A DNA stretch of 64,000 nucleotides from Microcebus murinus (GCF_040939455.1 NC_134108.1:3315501-3379500); one strand, 5' to 3'; counted from the stretch's first letter, positions 24,636 to 37,380 are shown. Made by a program: numbers and translations. Notes: generated from the letters alone by a model not told the origin.

Positions 24636-26660
24636 TGTCGACAGTTGCAAGTAAGTGTTCAGTGAGCTCCCTGGGGGTGACTGAAGTCGGGCCAAGTGGG
24701 AGGCGACTGCCGCCCCCTCCTTATTTTGGCTGTGCGGAACATTCATTTGGAATATGGACAATATCATCTCCAATGACATATCAGGTTTTGCGTGTCCATT
24801 TTGAGAAGGTGATTTTTCTCTGTGTCAGCCACCAGATGGCAGGGCAGCTCTACCACACTTCAAAAATAAAAAAACAAAAAACGCTCCACCTGGACTCGGG
24901 GATGCCTGGAATGTTGTCGCCCTAACAGCGCCCATTCCGCACGGTGGGCAGCTCGGTGCTCTCCGGGCAGCGGCCACCCACTCCCCCAGGCTCCGCCACG
25001 CCTCGTCCGTTTCCAGATCTGTGCACAGAGAGCTTCTGTGGGGCCTGCATTTTTATTCCCCCCGAATGCCAAGCGGGTTCCTCAGGAAGCAGCCAAGTAG
25101 GGACAGGCAGGCGTTGGCCGGGCAGCACTCAGCAGACACTCTGGCTTGTTTCGGAGAGGAGAGTTTCTGAGACGCTCACAGTCCTGGTTTCGCTGGCCGC
25201 ACACTGGGCTTCTGTTGTGCCTGGGCCTGCAGCAGCGAGGCAGGGCCGCCTCCCGATCCAAACGCCGCCTTGGAGCGCGGCATCACTGGCCCGCTGTTCC
25301 CGAGTTCGCTCCTGCACACCTGCTCCTCCCCCGGGGAGAGGCGAGGGCAGCGGAAGGGACCAGGGCATGACAGTGGGGCCTTGTTCCTCCCGCTGGCTCC
25401 AGGACAGGGGGCGGCAGGGCCCCCGCTGCCCCCATTGCATGGGGGGAGGCCATTCAATTCTAGCTGTAAGCAAGAGGGAGGAAGGGTTTAAAGAGAAACA
25501 GCAGCAACACACAGCAAAGAGCGAGCAGACAGCGCGGCGGCTCTAAGCCCGGCTGCTGCGGCTCAGAGCGGCCGTCTGAGCGCCCAGGGCTTCGCCCCGT
25601 AAGAAAGATTGTAATTCGAGTAAGAAGGTATTTCCTGTGTCACCGTAAGTCAGAGCAGTCAAAAACAAAAACAAAATCTCCAGACTGCTCAGGGCAGCAG
25701 GACTGGGATTTGTAGAAGGAGCTCAGAGTGCGATTTCCCCGGGGGGAGGTTCTTACAGACTTTCCAACAGTGCCACGTTTTACAAAGTTTTGAGCAGCAA
25801 GTAAGAAGGGAACTATCTAAAACGGTAGATGACAACAATGACACTTGTATCTGAAAGACTAAGTTTCGATGATGGTGATGTAGTGGGATGCCCTCCCAGA
25901 GCTCGAATTTGTATTTTTCTTGTCTTCAGTGGGAGAATCCCAGATCCTGGACGCGCAGCCGGGAATGAAATCACCTGCTGATCATGGGGTAGATTTTTCC
26001 GGGAAGGGATGGGGAGTGCAAGTGGTTTCAATTGCCTGCAGACAGGTGCGCAGCCAGGAGCTTTGGTTTTTGAGGATTTGAAGGAAAAGATGGAGGACGG
26101 CTGCTGGGGGACAGGGGGAACGGGCTCTGGCTGCGCCCCGTCTTTGCAGGGCGAGAGGCGCTCTGCCTGAAACCAGGAGGCCGACGACCAGCGCCAGGGA
26201 ATCGGGCTCGGCTGGCGAGAGCTTAGAATACGGGTTTCCAGGGGTGGGGCTCTCATCCCCAGCGGGCAGCTGGCGGAGTGGGGTCACCCCCAGACGGACG
26301 AGTGTGTGGCTCATGCCAGCCCCAACTGCAACAGCTGGGAGCAACGGCAGCAGCATCGTGGCCAAGCTCCAGTTTTGTTCGAGCGTCGTGTAGCACAAGC
26401 ACTCCCCGCCCTCCCTATTCACAGCCCCTCTGGACCGGCTCAGCTCCTGGGGCTCTGGAGCAACGGGGGGAGGCGGGGCTGAAGTTGGTGCTTCCAGACT
26501 TTCTGCAATTAAGAAAGACGGTGTCCGGGGAAAATTACGTGAAAAAGTTAAGAGCGATGTTGCCGTGCAGATACTCCAAGGTATCAGAGCGGCTCGTGCA
26601 AATGACACAGGGACCAAATGCTTTCCAGAGTTGTATTCCCACTGACATAAAGTGACCTGC
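24636..26660. other. GC-rich unique region with many overlapping frames
   Basis: Two GC-rich blocks, about 24920-25600 and 25900-26520, are CpG-dense and have open frames on both strands. These include 200 codons on + at 24944-25546 and 242 codons on minus at 25982-26710. The frames overlap one another and show no domain, so they are probably chance. The blocks could be CpG islands or regulatory DNA. Confidence 0.4.
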
Positions 26661-28899
26661 GTGGACCCGTGGGAATCAGCAAGGGGTGTTGCCTGGCATG
26701 GGAAGCCCAAACGCTCTCACGGCTGATGGAAAACCAGATGGCTGTGCAAGACCAGGGGCGTCCGCTGGACAGGGGACCTGGGCCATCACCCTTAAGCCCC
26801 CTCGGTTGTAGTTCTTCCTTTTTTTTTCCTGTAGGAAACAGCTGGTAGCTAACGCCAGCATTTTGGTCATGGATGTGTCATAATGGAGTAATTATCTGCA
26901 CATGTGTATGAGCGTTTATAAATGTGTGTTAGATACATTCGGTTAGTATAATCCACACAGTGCAGTGACCTATGCATACAATATATATTTTATGTCTGTC
27001 TATCTCAAACAGGAGACAGACCTCAAGCAGGAAGACACAAACAGAAATATTACCCAGAATTAGATACAAACGTGATCTGTAGCTTACAAGGTCAAGAAAT
27101 CAAGACTTAAGTGTTCAGTATTTTTGAGTAGAACCCAAAAGACAAAAATCAATCAAATTAAAGATGTCAGAGAAAATGGGTTCAGCTATTAAGACTAAGT
27201 GCTTACAGACAACAACTGATTTATGTTCTTGATGGTCTTCATAGAATATTAGTGTTTTAAAGGAATTTTCAATTTGTTCCACCAAAACATTAATTATATC
27301 TTTAAATTATTTAACCCGGTGGCAAAAAGAAGTATTTTATTTCCTCAAGTAGACCACGCATAATTGCCTACAGAGCAATTTAGTATGTATAATAGTGCAT
27401 ACTGACATCACCTGAAGCATTTATTCTAATATTTCCACGTTCATGCTTAGTCGTGGTGTATCCTTTGTGCGTTTTGTTTCACTCTGTTTGGAGGACTGTC
27501 TTGCTATCACGTGCCTGTGGAGATTCCTAGAGCAGGGCTGGTTCAGGGGATGCCCGGGAAGGATCCGGCTCTGCAAAGACAAATCCCGGGATCCGGCTCC
27601 CGGGATACGTGCGGGAAGGGGAGGCTGGCGGGGCCCTGGCCGGGAGGAGCCCAACCGAAGAGCGGGGGGTGGGGGTATGGAGGGTATGGAGGTTCCCCTT
27701 AATATTCAGCGTGCCTGATTTTCAGAATATACTAGGACGCTTTCATTCTTCTGTCCCCCCTCCCACAGAGGCGTTTCCACCTAATTAACCTCCCTCCCGT
27801 TCCCGCACCTCTTTGCCTTTTCACCGCGTTCTGCGACTCCTTTCACTCAACCTCCGGCTTTCACAGCCTCGAGGGGTTGCTGCAAAAGCTTCTGCGATTT
27901 ATCTTTTTTTTTTTTTTTGTCTGTGAACAATTCATTCCTCTAGTTTGCCAGAAAATTTTGCATTGCTGGAATGCGAGTATTCAGCCGCCGTAAACGAACA
28001 TGGCGAGCAGTTCTCAGCACCCACTTACCTTTTAGCGTGTGGCATGTCTTAGATGACAGCAGTGGCAGCCGACTGATGGGCGAACAGTCAAAAGGCACGC
28101 TGCAGAAGGGCGGAGATGGGTTGCCTGTCGGGTTCCTGGTGTAACTGGGGTGCTTTACCATCAGGCATGTTTGTTTGATCTCGTATGTGGCTGGGAAAAC
28201 GTATTTATGTTTACGGCATAATCATCCCTAGCAGGAAATTCCAAATGCACGAAGTCTCATCCACTGGACTCGCACACCCATAATGAATGATGTTTTTAAA
28301 AGAAAACATTTCCCTCTCTCCCTTCCACATGGCCTCACACAAATACACATGAGATCTGTGTATTCAGATGTTCACCCAACCGCATTTGCTTATTTGCTCT
28401 TTGTACATTCTGATAAAATTAGCCTAGAAGACACCAGCATTAACAAAAAAAAAGTGAAAATGCATCATTTAAATGTTGTAAAAATGGCAACTGTGCTCAC
28501 CACATAAATATTGGCAGAAACCTATTTTCAAAATCTGTATTAGAACACTCTCAAACTTCTTAGAGACTATACTTAAGAAACTAAGTTTTAAAGTTAAGTG
28601 CAGTAGGAGTTGCTCAAATCTCCCGTCAAATGATTTAAAAATAATGTTTATTACGAAAGCACTTGTTTTTCTCTTATAAATAAACTGATGTATAGAAAAT
28701 TTTTCTCTCAAGTGGATTTGGATATAAAACCCCCCAAAATTTATCCTGGTTAATTTTTCACCCAGAAAGGCCGTCTTACGATTTATTTACTATTAACAAC
28801 ATGCTGTGTGTGTCCATAAGTAAATAATTGGGATTGGAAGAAAATCTTGGGTACATACGCGAATAAATGACAAACTGCGATGGCAAAGCCAGAGATGTT
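26661..28899. other. Unique sequence
   Basis: AT-rich at 26880-27420. A GC-rich patch at 27530-27700 contains a GGATCCGG/CCCGGGATCCGG local duplication and a G-rich run. Mixed sequence follows. A T15 run lies near 27905. No exon or named repeat was recognised. Confidence 0.35.
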
Positions 28900-29760
28900 A
28901 TTAATGGCTGATTATGACATCGATCCATAAGAAAAATCAATGAAGCCATAGCAAATGAGCACATGAAAAGAGGTTCAACACTGCTAGGCTTTAGGGAAAT
29001 GCAAATTACAACCACAACAAGACACGCCGTCAGAAGGCCTAACGGGAAAGGGAACGGCCACGCCAGCCGCTGGCGAGGAGGGAGAGGCCCGGAACTCGCA
29101 CGCAAGCAGCTCGGGGTGACCGTGAGGGGAGGGGAGTCTGGCAGCTCCTCACAAACGTCAACGTGCGCCTTCCGTGCGACCCAGGCCCCCTTTTCCTCAG
29201 CACTGACTCAGGAGAGGCGGAAGGGCACGTCTACGCGAAGACGTACGGGTAAATGTTCATAGCAGCTTTACTGGCAGCAGTCTGAAACCGGGGAGAGCAA
29301 CCCCAACGCCCGCCCGTGCGTGAGTGGACGGGCAAACAAGATGCGGTTTGTCCACACGCTGGAGCGCCGCTCAGCGACAAACAGGAGTGCACGGTACAGA
29401 ACGCAGGAGCCTCAAACCAACTGCGCTCAACTAAAGACGCTGAGCAAAAAAGGGTGCGTACACTGCATCGTTTCATTTGTATAAAATTTTAGAAAATGCG
29501 AACGGATCTGTGATGACTGGAGGCAGATTAGCACTCTGCTGGGGACAGGGGCTGCGGCGGGAAGATCTCACAGGGGCAGAAAGCAGCTTTGTGAGTGGCG
29601 CGTATATCACCGGTCTCGACTGTGGGGTGTAAGCTTGTCGAAATTGTCAGAGTGCACACTCTCGGTATGTGCGACAGGCCGTGCGCCAAGGGTAGCTCCT
29701 CAAAGCTGCGAAAAAGTGCACATCAGGGCTAAAAATAGAAAGAAAACAAAAATAAAATAT
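28900..29760 (+). mobile_element. Old L1M 3' region, sense, CpG-enriched
   Basis: GAGCACATGAAAAGAGGTTC, GGGAAATGCAAATTACAACC, TGTTCATAGCAGCTTTACTG and CATCGTTTCATTTGTATAAA follow an old L1 3' end. The copy is rich in CpG for an old LINE, for example at 29040-29240 and 29300-29400. The 99- and 81-codon frames here derive from it. Confidence 0.75.
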
Positions 29761-31470
29761 AGAGAAATATGCTAGAGAATATGGGCTATCTACGCCCCCA
29801 ATAAAAACTAACGATTATCTTACTAATTTTACATAGTAATGCCCCATTGAGCTGGCCTCTAGTGATTCGGTTTCTTGAACTTAGACCCCGGTGTGTTCCG
29901 TCATAGGCGTGGCCGGCTCTGTGGCTGTGGGACTGGGAGTCTGTCTGGCCTTGTCCCCTGACCGGCGAGCGTTCCCCGCCAGGGGGTCCTGTGTCTGGAC
30001 AACTGCGCGTGTTACTTTATTCCCAGAACCAAGTCAGGAATTCTGAATCCTTTGCTCTATCTGTACGTGTGACTCTCATGGCTCTGTTTTTTGTTTTGTT
30101 TGTTTGTTTTGGCCAATATGCACTACTAATTTTGTTTATCCCTAATTTCAGAGTTTGTGGTCTCAAGGCGTGTGAGCAATGCTGGTCACTCGGGGTGAGG
30201 CCCTTTCTCTGCCGGGCCGGGGTCCAGTGACACCCCGCGGGCAGGCTGAGCGGGATGGATGCTGGCGTCTCTTCTTGCTGTGGTTCCTCGCGGGCCTCAA
30301 AGACACCTCTTAGGTTTTAGACTCCCAGGGCCACACCCTGCCACATCCTGGAAGTAGCATGTCCTGTGTGAATGGCAACACCACGGGCCTAAAGCGCGAT
30401 GGCACAGCGCTCCTCTGGGCAGGGAGGGAGGCCGAGGCAGGGACAAGTGTCCCTTCTGGGTCCCCTGCAGCTTTGGGTCTGAGGGTGATGGGCCACCCAG
30501 ACTGCCCGGCCCTGGGCGTCCAGGTGTCCTCCGGAAGCCTTGGGGTGGGCCTGTGGGTGGCTCCTCTCTGTCCCTCTCAGGGTGGTGGCGCTGCCCGCTT
30601 GGCTCTGCATCCTTGAGGCCTTGAGTCCCCTGCCGTGTCACTCTTCCCTGCAGGTGCTGCTGCCGGCGCTGGGCCAGGTGACACCAGCCGCCATGGGGTC
30701 AGGTTGAAATCTGCAGGGTGGGGGGCCTGGGGGGAGTCCGCTGTCCCTGAGGCAGGGCAGGCCATGGGGTGTGGGGCACTGACCAGGCTCTCTGCCCTTG
30801 GGGTGCCACGGAGTAGGAGAAACCTAAGGGGCTCCTCTTAATGCTGGGGTAAGAGAAATTTGGGGGAAATAGACAAATTTGTTTATTTTTTTTTCTTTCG
30901 AAAATTAAAAAAAAAAAAAAATACAACCACCAAGCAGATTAGGTTATACTTGCTGGTTTTTATTCAAATGCTATATCTGGAATATAGGGTTTCTCCCCCT
31001 CCCACAGCCTGTGCCCGCGCAGAGCTGGCCCCGGGCCGGGGCCCCTGAGAGCGTCGGGGGTTGGCGTGGGATTTCGAGGACGAGGACAGGCAGGCGTGGG
31101 GAGGCCCCAGAGCCCACCCTGTCCCCCACGTCTCAGCCCCCACCCCAGCTCCCAGCACCTGCGTCTCCAGTGCCCATTCCAGGAACAGCTTCCACCACGG
31201 TCCTCGGGGCTGCAGTCGGAAACAGTCCAGGCGCGGGCGTGCCTTTCTTTCTCGAAAGAGTCCCGTCGCCGTGGGGTTAGTTGTGTTCCAGGGCTTCCTT
31301 TGGGAGGAGCGTGTGTTGAGGCCGCTCTCTGCAGGCTCGCGTATCCTGCTGGCTTTCGCTGGAGGCAGCACAGGCGGCAAAGGGACCCTTGCTCCGACTC
31401 AGCGTCAGACACAAACATGCTCCCGTTTCCTTGCCATCCGAGAAGGACTTGCTCCTTCTAGGTAGTCCCG
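29761..31470. other. Unique GC-rich sequence
   Basis: GC-rich blocks at 30170-30840 and 30990-31420 carry stacked frames on both strands, up to 152 codons, without domains. A T-rich run at 30888-30898 is followed by an A15 tract at 30907-30921, giving a small T/A hairpin. Confidence 0.35.
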
Positions 31471-31738
31471 AAGCCTTCAGATTTGGGGGGGTATTTAGTC
31501 CTGCTGGGTCAGTAGTCCTAAAGCTTTGAACCTTCCAGTTTCAACATGAATTTCACATTTTTTTCCCTCCAGCATACTTTGTTTTTTTTCTCACAAAGGA
31601 GTAAGACTTGGCCTTTGGTAAGTTCTCATTTGCAGAAGGGAAGTAAAAGAAAGAAAAGCGTTTGGGGCCTCATCAAAAATGCACCGGTTTTACCCTGACC
31701 ACCCTACCCTGTGTGATCGTTTTGAAGTTCGAAAGGTA
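31471..31738. other. Unique sequence
   Basis: No recognisable element. Confidence 0.3.
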
Positions 31739-31804
31739 AAACACACGCAGTCACACTCACTCCCACGCACGCGCTCTCACACGGGCACGCACCCGCACAC
31801 ACCT
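31739..31804 (+). repeat. CA-rich imperfect simple repeat
   Basis: A degenerate CACACGCA/CACTC run with scattered CpGs, for example CACGCACGCGCTCTCACACG. Confidence 0.65.
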
Positions 31805-34616
31805 TACGGCATGGAAAGAATGTGAATTAAATCGGGCACCGTGCGAGGGGTGGAACTCGGAGGAGAGATGCTCTGAGGGCTGTGACAAGCCTTTTCTTCG
31901 TTCTCTTGAGCTAATTGTGTCACTTGCCATGCCAGCATCAGGAACAGTGAAATTCTGACAGGCTAATTTGAGCTTGCAGTTCCAATGAAATGTGCATAAG
32001 GCCCCTGTTATATTTAGTGACAATCAGTGTCATTTTCTGTTTAAAAGCAATCCGTTTATTTGGTTGCCTGGGAGCGCGGCAACCCCCGGAGGTGAGTAGA
32101 AAGGCTTCACTCGGGGTCTGGTGACGGTTGGGACCATCTGGAGGCCAAGGCCAGAGAGGCGAGGCCCCGGCTAGCAGGCTGCGTGGGGAGCCATGCAGGG
32201 CAGGCCCTGGGGCCACTGTGGATAACGGTCACAGCCTTTCATTTGACAGTAGGGACAACACTCGTGCCTGGCCTTAGCGATTTCGCCCCTCGGGGGCAAG
32301 GTCTTGCAAGATTTTGGCTCAAGGAGATTCGAACGGTGATTTAATTCGATTCTAATTCCAGCTTGTTGTCGTTTCAAAATAGAAAGAGAAAACCTAACTC
32401 TTTATGGACTTAGAGGAAACACACTGTTAGCACAGATAAAAATGAATAACAGGGGCAGTTGGGAAAGGGACAGGTCCTGCCGGTAGGTGGCAGCATGAAA
32501 CCACGCCAGAGCTCGGCTTCCTGGCACGGTTCTAATCGGGGAGATTGGAGCAGTATAAAATTTCCTGTTGGCGTGGAAGGTGAAGTCAAGGGTTGTAATA
32601 AAGACCACTTTGCGTCTTTGAAAATGCCGCATGTCAGCGGCAGCAACGAAGACTGACCCTTTGAAAAAGAACCCTCAGGCAGGAGGACGCCAGGGAGGGG
32701 GTGAATCAGTGTCCTAGTTGAAATAGCGTCTGATGTCACCGGTGGGAATGGTCACCCAGAGCTCCTCTGTTTATCCCGGCCATAAATGCTCACATTCATT
32801 AGGCCACTGGAGGTTTAATTTCATTATAAAAAAGAGGGCTGTAGTAGGGAAAAAAAAGAATTATACAACTGAGTTCTCAAAAACATATAGAAGATATTCT
32901 AGATCATGTATTTTCTAAACCTGGATCTATTATTTTTTTTTTTCTACCCGGTTCCAAAGGAATCTTAGTGCTTGGAACAGCAAGGACTGCTCAGGTCAGG
33001 GTAGTATGTAATTACACTGCCAGATGGAAGACTATTTCTGCCAACCACGACTCTAATTTAGTCTTTTCCTTTATCCAGTACTAAATTGACTCTACTTAAT
33101 AGAGCCACATACCGCCAAAACCACCACACTGCCTGCGTAGCATTCTGATTTGTACCTACCTTGTAACAACAGTTCAGAAGAGCCACTGTTTTAGATTGCA
33201 TGAAGGCGGAATAGCAATGTTATAAGAATGACTAAGCTCTAAGGAGACTGCAAAAGATTCAAAGTATAAACTAGGCTGAGGTGGTATTCTGACCCCAAGG
33301 AACCGTACCTGGAGGATACGAGGAAATGCCCCAATGGGTGCAGTTGCAGACCTAAGCTGATATTTCCTTAACATCAGGCCCGAACTACCCCAAAAGATTT
33401 TTTTGCTGGAGAAAATCTCTACGGAGCCAATTTATTTCCCCCTTTACCGAGAGTGGTTACCAGCGAAAGCTTTAGTAAAAGCCCTCTCCCCCAAATCACT
33501 ATGGTTTCAGGGCAATGAAGGGTGATTGAGTCACAGGTGTGCCATTTTCCTCCCGCAGTGCCCAGCCGAGGGGCCTGCGATCTGGCTTCCCTCCAGAGAG
33601 GTGCGCTGGTTCCACTCAGCGAAGAGTAAAGTCGGGGACAGGAGCGTGAAAGAACAGGGCTCGAAGAACCAACGAGAGAGAGAGAGAACTTAGAAGCGTG
33701 CAAGTGTTGGAAACAGCAGACAGCTCAGCCTTGGGAGTGTGATTTGGGAAGCGCCTATTTTGTTTGCCTTCATTTCTGTCTTGCCAGAGTGACCAGCTAC
33801 GCCCCACGGCAGAGTCCTAGTTAGGCAATCGTGGCCATTTTCCAGAGGGCATTTAGGACTGGTCGATCCCAGGAGCTCCAGTGGCTGCATTCTCTGTCAC
33901 GCATATGGACCGCGCTGCCCGCAATTCCCGCCCACGGCGGAAGCTCTTCTCCTCGCTTTCTCCCAGTGGGAAGAGTCGGGACTTGGAGCCTCTGACGGGG
34001 TCTCAGTCCTACCGTTTGCTGGTTCTGGTTCCTCCCCCGGTCCACACCCGGCCAGGCCGCGCTGACGTCACCGTGGGCGCGTCCTTCCTCGGGAGTGTCT
34101 CCTTTGCACGTGTCTTTGCCACGTGGGGAAGGGGAGGGGCCCTCAGGCTCTTGGCCGCCTTGGCGCTTCTGGAAGGTCATCCCAGCACGATTCCCAAACA
34201 GCCCTCTCCTTTCAGCCCTGGCCATCCGATTACATCCCCCTTTTCAAATGATCGAAGGCCCTGCTGCGTCGACCTTCAGCGAGTCCTGACCACACGGGAG
34301 CCGCGTCCCCCCCTGGCACGGGCCAGCGAGCGCGGGTGAGAAATGGGTGGAAGTCTGGGCCCAGGAAGACATGCAGCTTTGTTCCTTGGTCTGCCACAGA
34401 CTCAGGCTTTCCTTCCCCAGCCAGATGTCTGCCTTCCCTGACCCTCCCCAAGAACAAAGCGTCCTCCTCGCAAAGGCCAAGTGCCCTTCCCACCGGCACC
34501 TGTCTCCTTCCAGAGCTCATTCTTGCAATTTTTCCTTTCGTCTCTTTTCTCTTAGAAATCTCTCCCACCATTTGCTCTTTCTCTGCGCCTGCAAATATAA
34601 TCAGAGATTTCATGTA
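31805..34616. other. Unique sequence with one CpG-dense block
   Basis: Non-repetitive as far as I can see. The stretch 31880-32090 has the balanced composition often seen in conserved non-coding DNA, but I cannot test conservation. A GA dinucleotide run lies near 33675. The block 33890-34340 is CpG-rich, with overlapping frames of up to 152 (+) and 197 (-) codons that show no domain. Confidence 0.35.
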
Positions 34617-34656
34617 AGAAAAAAAAAGAAAAGAAAGAAAAAAGAAAAGAAAAGGG
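34617..34656 (+). repeat. A-rich AAAAG-type simple repeat
   Basis: A purine run of AAAAG and AAAG units directly after GATTTCATGTAAG. It may be the tail of an old retroelement, but I cannot see its body. Confidence 0.75.
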
Positions 34657-34834
34657 CTTGTCTTAGCCTGGGACGTTGTCAAGCGTCTCCAAAATGATGG
34701 CCTTCCGTCTGGAAACCAGCGCAGAGAGCTGCATCTCTGCTCTGAATTTTGGCCGTAGTCACGTAATCTGTGCACTTCCCTTCTACTCCTCACACGCCGA
34801 CATGAGTGACCTCTTTTAAACATAAATTTGAGAC

Positions 34835-35335
34835 ATCACTTTCTGGCCTAAAATACTCCAACGTGTTCCAGTTACTCTTAGAATAAAAACTGAGTCCGTT
34901 CCTACGTTGTGTGGTGCAGGTCCCGTTCCTGCAGAAGGTGTGGGGCGGGGTTGCTTGCTGCTCACTCTTTGTGCTGCTTAAGTCCCTGAGCCCTCATCCA
35001 CCCCAGCCTGCAGTAGCGAGCCCAGCACTGGCAGCTCTCTGCTCCCCAGGGACTTCGCAGTGGCTGTTCCCTCTCTGCGGGTGCCCCTCCCACCCTCCAA
35101 TCTGACAGAACCTGATGCTTCCCCTTCTAGCACTTACTTTACACGATATATAATTTATTTAGTAGCAAACCTGTCTAGCTTCTGTCTCCTCCACTCAAAT
35201 GCAAGCTCCGTGAGAGCAAGAATTATTTCCATGTGCTTCACACTTGCATTTCTTGCACCCACTGCACACGGTGTCTACTAGACTAAGCACATTGACTAGA
35301 AAGTTTATTGAGCTGATAGATGCATGAATGAATGA
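34835..35335 (+). repeat. L2 LINE 3' region, sense
   Basis: Follows L2. Landmarks are TTCTGGCCTAAAATACTCCA, AGAATAAAAACTGAGTCC, CAGTGGCTGTTCCCTCTCTG, TAGCACTTACTTTACACGAT, TGTCTCCTCCACTCAAATGC, AAGCTCCGTGAGAGCAAGAA, and the terminal GCATGAATGAATGAGTGGAT. The order and spacing fit, so confidence is high for such an old repeat. Confidence 0.8.
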
Positions 35336-35899
35336 GTGGATCGATGAACTCTCCGGCCTCCGCCAGCCACGTGCTGCGGTTCAAACGCCTGCTGAGCCGG
35401 GCGAGCTCTGCTGTTGCCCTCTGAATGCCTGCTCGCTTCCATCCCATCCGTTCACCCGGAGCTAGACCTTAAGGCCCCAGAAATCCCGCACTCTATCCTA
35501 TTTATGCCTGCCCTCATCATTCTAGACTGAGGCCGTCTTTTGCTCTTCTCTGAGTCATAGTGTGTTGCCTTGTACTATTTACGAGAAGGTAACTTTTCAC
35601 GAAAACAGGCTTTATTCTCAAAACTGGGTTGTGAGCCTTGAGGACAGAAAGCACGTGCAACACCTTCTCAAGTGCCTAGAGCTCTTTAGCACGCTGATGA
35701 TGGCTGATGGATCTGGAAGACCCTGAAAGCCGGGGGGGGGGGGGGCGGCTATCACAACGTGCAACTTTCGTCAAGACGAAGTAAGTCGCAAGAGACGGCG
35801 GAGCAAGTGAATTTCCTAATCCGTACATATTTCGCTCTGAGATTTCCTTACATTGAGACGGAAAAGAAACAATATTTTAAAGTAGCAGATGATACTCGA
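35336..35899. other. Unique sequence with a G14 tract
   Basis: Mixed sequence; a weak L2- or MIR-like resemblance near 35630-35710 is not firm. An uninterrupted run of 14 G lies at 35732-35745. Confidence 0.35.
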
Positions 35900-36336
35900 T
35901 GTGCTGCAGCAGGTGGGAGAAACGTGGGCGGCAAGCCAGATACGAACGTCGGGTCGTCGGTCCCGAGCGCTCCATCTTTCGAGGAGACATCCTCTCCCTT
36001 TCCTCTTTGACCTCACACGTGGAGCCGGCAGCTTCCCACCCCACGAAAGTCAGCGCGGGAAGTCGGGGCACCAGACCGCTGCCGGGATTGGATCAGAAGC
36101 GGCTCGCAAACGGGTGCCGGAGACGCCCAAGCGCGGCCTGGTCTGTACGCGGCGGGGGCTGCGGTGCTCCTCTGAGCGGGTGTGACAGGGGCCGCGAAGT
36201 GAGTCTGCTCGGAGGTTGCGATCGTGCGACGACGCGGGCACGGTGGGGGCGCGCTTGTCATCAGTGCGGTGCCGCTCACTGGTGGGGAAAAGCGTACGGA
36301 GTGGACGCAGACCGCTTTGCAGCTCGGCTCTGCCTT
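35900..36336 (+). promoter_or_regulatory. CpG-island-like block
   Basis: Very CpG-dense, by eye roughly one CpG every 9-10 bases, with phrases such as GCGATCGTGCGACGACGCGG and GACGCCCAAGCGCGGCC. It directly precedes the 18/19-bp minisatellite. A consensus donor-like GCGAA|GTGAGT lies at 36194-36204, but no matching first exon is clear. A promoter is possible; the window shows no coding gene that would use it. Confidence 0.4.
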
Positions 36337-36631
36337 GGCCAGGTAGAGTGGCGCGGGCCAGGTAGAGTGGCTCGGGCCAGGTAGAGTGGCGTGGGCCAGG
36401 TAGGTGGTGTGGGCCAGGTAGGTGGCGCGGGCCAGGTAGGTGGTGCGGGCCAGGTAGGTGGTGCGGGCCAGGTAGAGTGGCGCGGGCCAGGTAGGTGGTG
36501 TGGGCCAGGTAGAGTGGCGCGGGCCAGGTAGGTGGCGCTGGCCAGGTAGAGTGGCGCTGGCCAGGTAGGTGGCGCGGGCCAGGTAGGTGGCGCGGGCCAG
36601 GTAGAGTGGCGCTGGCCAGGTAGGTGGCACG
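36337..36631 (+). repeat. Minisatellite, 18/19-bp unit, 16 copies
   Basis: Sixteen tandem units start GGCCAGGTAG. Seven are 19 bp (GGCCAGGTAGAGTGGCGCG) and nine are 18 bp (GGCCAGGTAGGTGGCGCG). They differ mainly by AGAGTGG versus AGGTGG and by C/T or G/T changes in the last four bases. 7x19 + 9x18 = 295 bp, exactly the length of the array. Minus-strand open frames of about 205-210 codons run through it because the units lack stops in those frames. They are by-products of the repeat. Confidence 0.95.
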
Positions 36632-37255
36632 AGCCACTCTCGGGCTCAGGAGGCTGTGCGATCTCTTCCTACCAAGACGCACTCGGACAGGCTATCAGAG
36701 GCTGGTACCACGAACGGAGGATTAAAAATGCAACGCAAAACGGAGGCATTTGGGACGAGTTAGAAATTGAGGTTATTGGTTAGAAACCGCCATTTAGAAA
36801 ATGTGACGTGATTGGTTGTCACTCTAGTATGGACGGGTAGCAAAACAGACTCTCTCGCTGGCTTCTGCTGATCGCTGTGTCTGTGCACGATCTCCCGAGT
36901 CCCCGATTTCTTCCTCTCGGCTGGGTCGCTCCCATCAGAACGCAAACGTGCTCTCCTGTCTCCCGTGACGCTGCCCTGTCTTTACCTCAAGTGCCCTTCC
37001 AGCTAAAGCTCTAATGGTCTGTCCTTGGCTGCCGCAAGACATTTGTAAAGGGTAGCCCCGGTTTTCCACCTGCAGGTCTTTACCTGCTGCCCACTCTGCA
37101 GCCCAGCCTGACGCCGACCCACTTCTCGACTCTCCACAGCGGTGTCAGCACACCAGGGACTCCGTCTCCTCGAGCCTGTGGTCGCCCCTCTGACCACAGC
37201 GCATGTGACCGGCCGTTCAGGGCTGCCTGGCGCAGTTGACCGCTGCTTTTATCTA
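36632..37255. other. Unique sequence
   Basis: No recognised repeat or exon. Confidence 0.3.
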
Positions 37256-37380
37256 GAGCCGTGGTTGTCAAGTGGGAGCAATTTGGCCCCTCGGGGATTA
37301 CTCTGCAATGTCTAAGACACTTTTGTTGTCAGGGACGCAGAAGGGAGTGCCACCGGGAGCTAGTGGGCACAGGCCAGGTT
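37256..37380 (-). mobile_element. MER20 hAT transposon fragment, antisense
   Basis: GCCGTGGTTGTCAAGTGGGA, CTCTGCAATGTCTAAGACAC, TTTTGTTGTCAGGGACGCAG and GAGCTAGTGGGCACAGGCCA follow the reverse of MER20. The distal end is missing. MER20 copies have been linked to enhancer function in placental mammals; nothing here shows activity. Confidence 0.7.

Noticed and set aside
25982..26710. 242-codon minus-strand open frame
   Set aside because: GC-rich, low-complexity composition, overlapped by a + strand frame, with no domain or splice signals.
34230..34823. 197-codon minus-strand frame
   Set aside because: It crosses an A-rich simple repeat and CpG-rich DNA, and has no family resemblance.
36013..36682. 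Two minus-strand frames of 205 and 210 codons with repetitive peptides
   Set aside because: They read through the 18/19-bp minisatellite in two different frames. The peptide repeats only reflect the DNA repeat.
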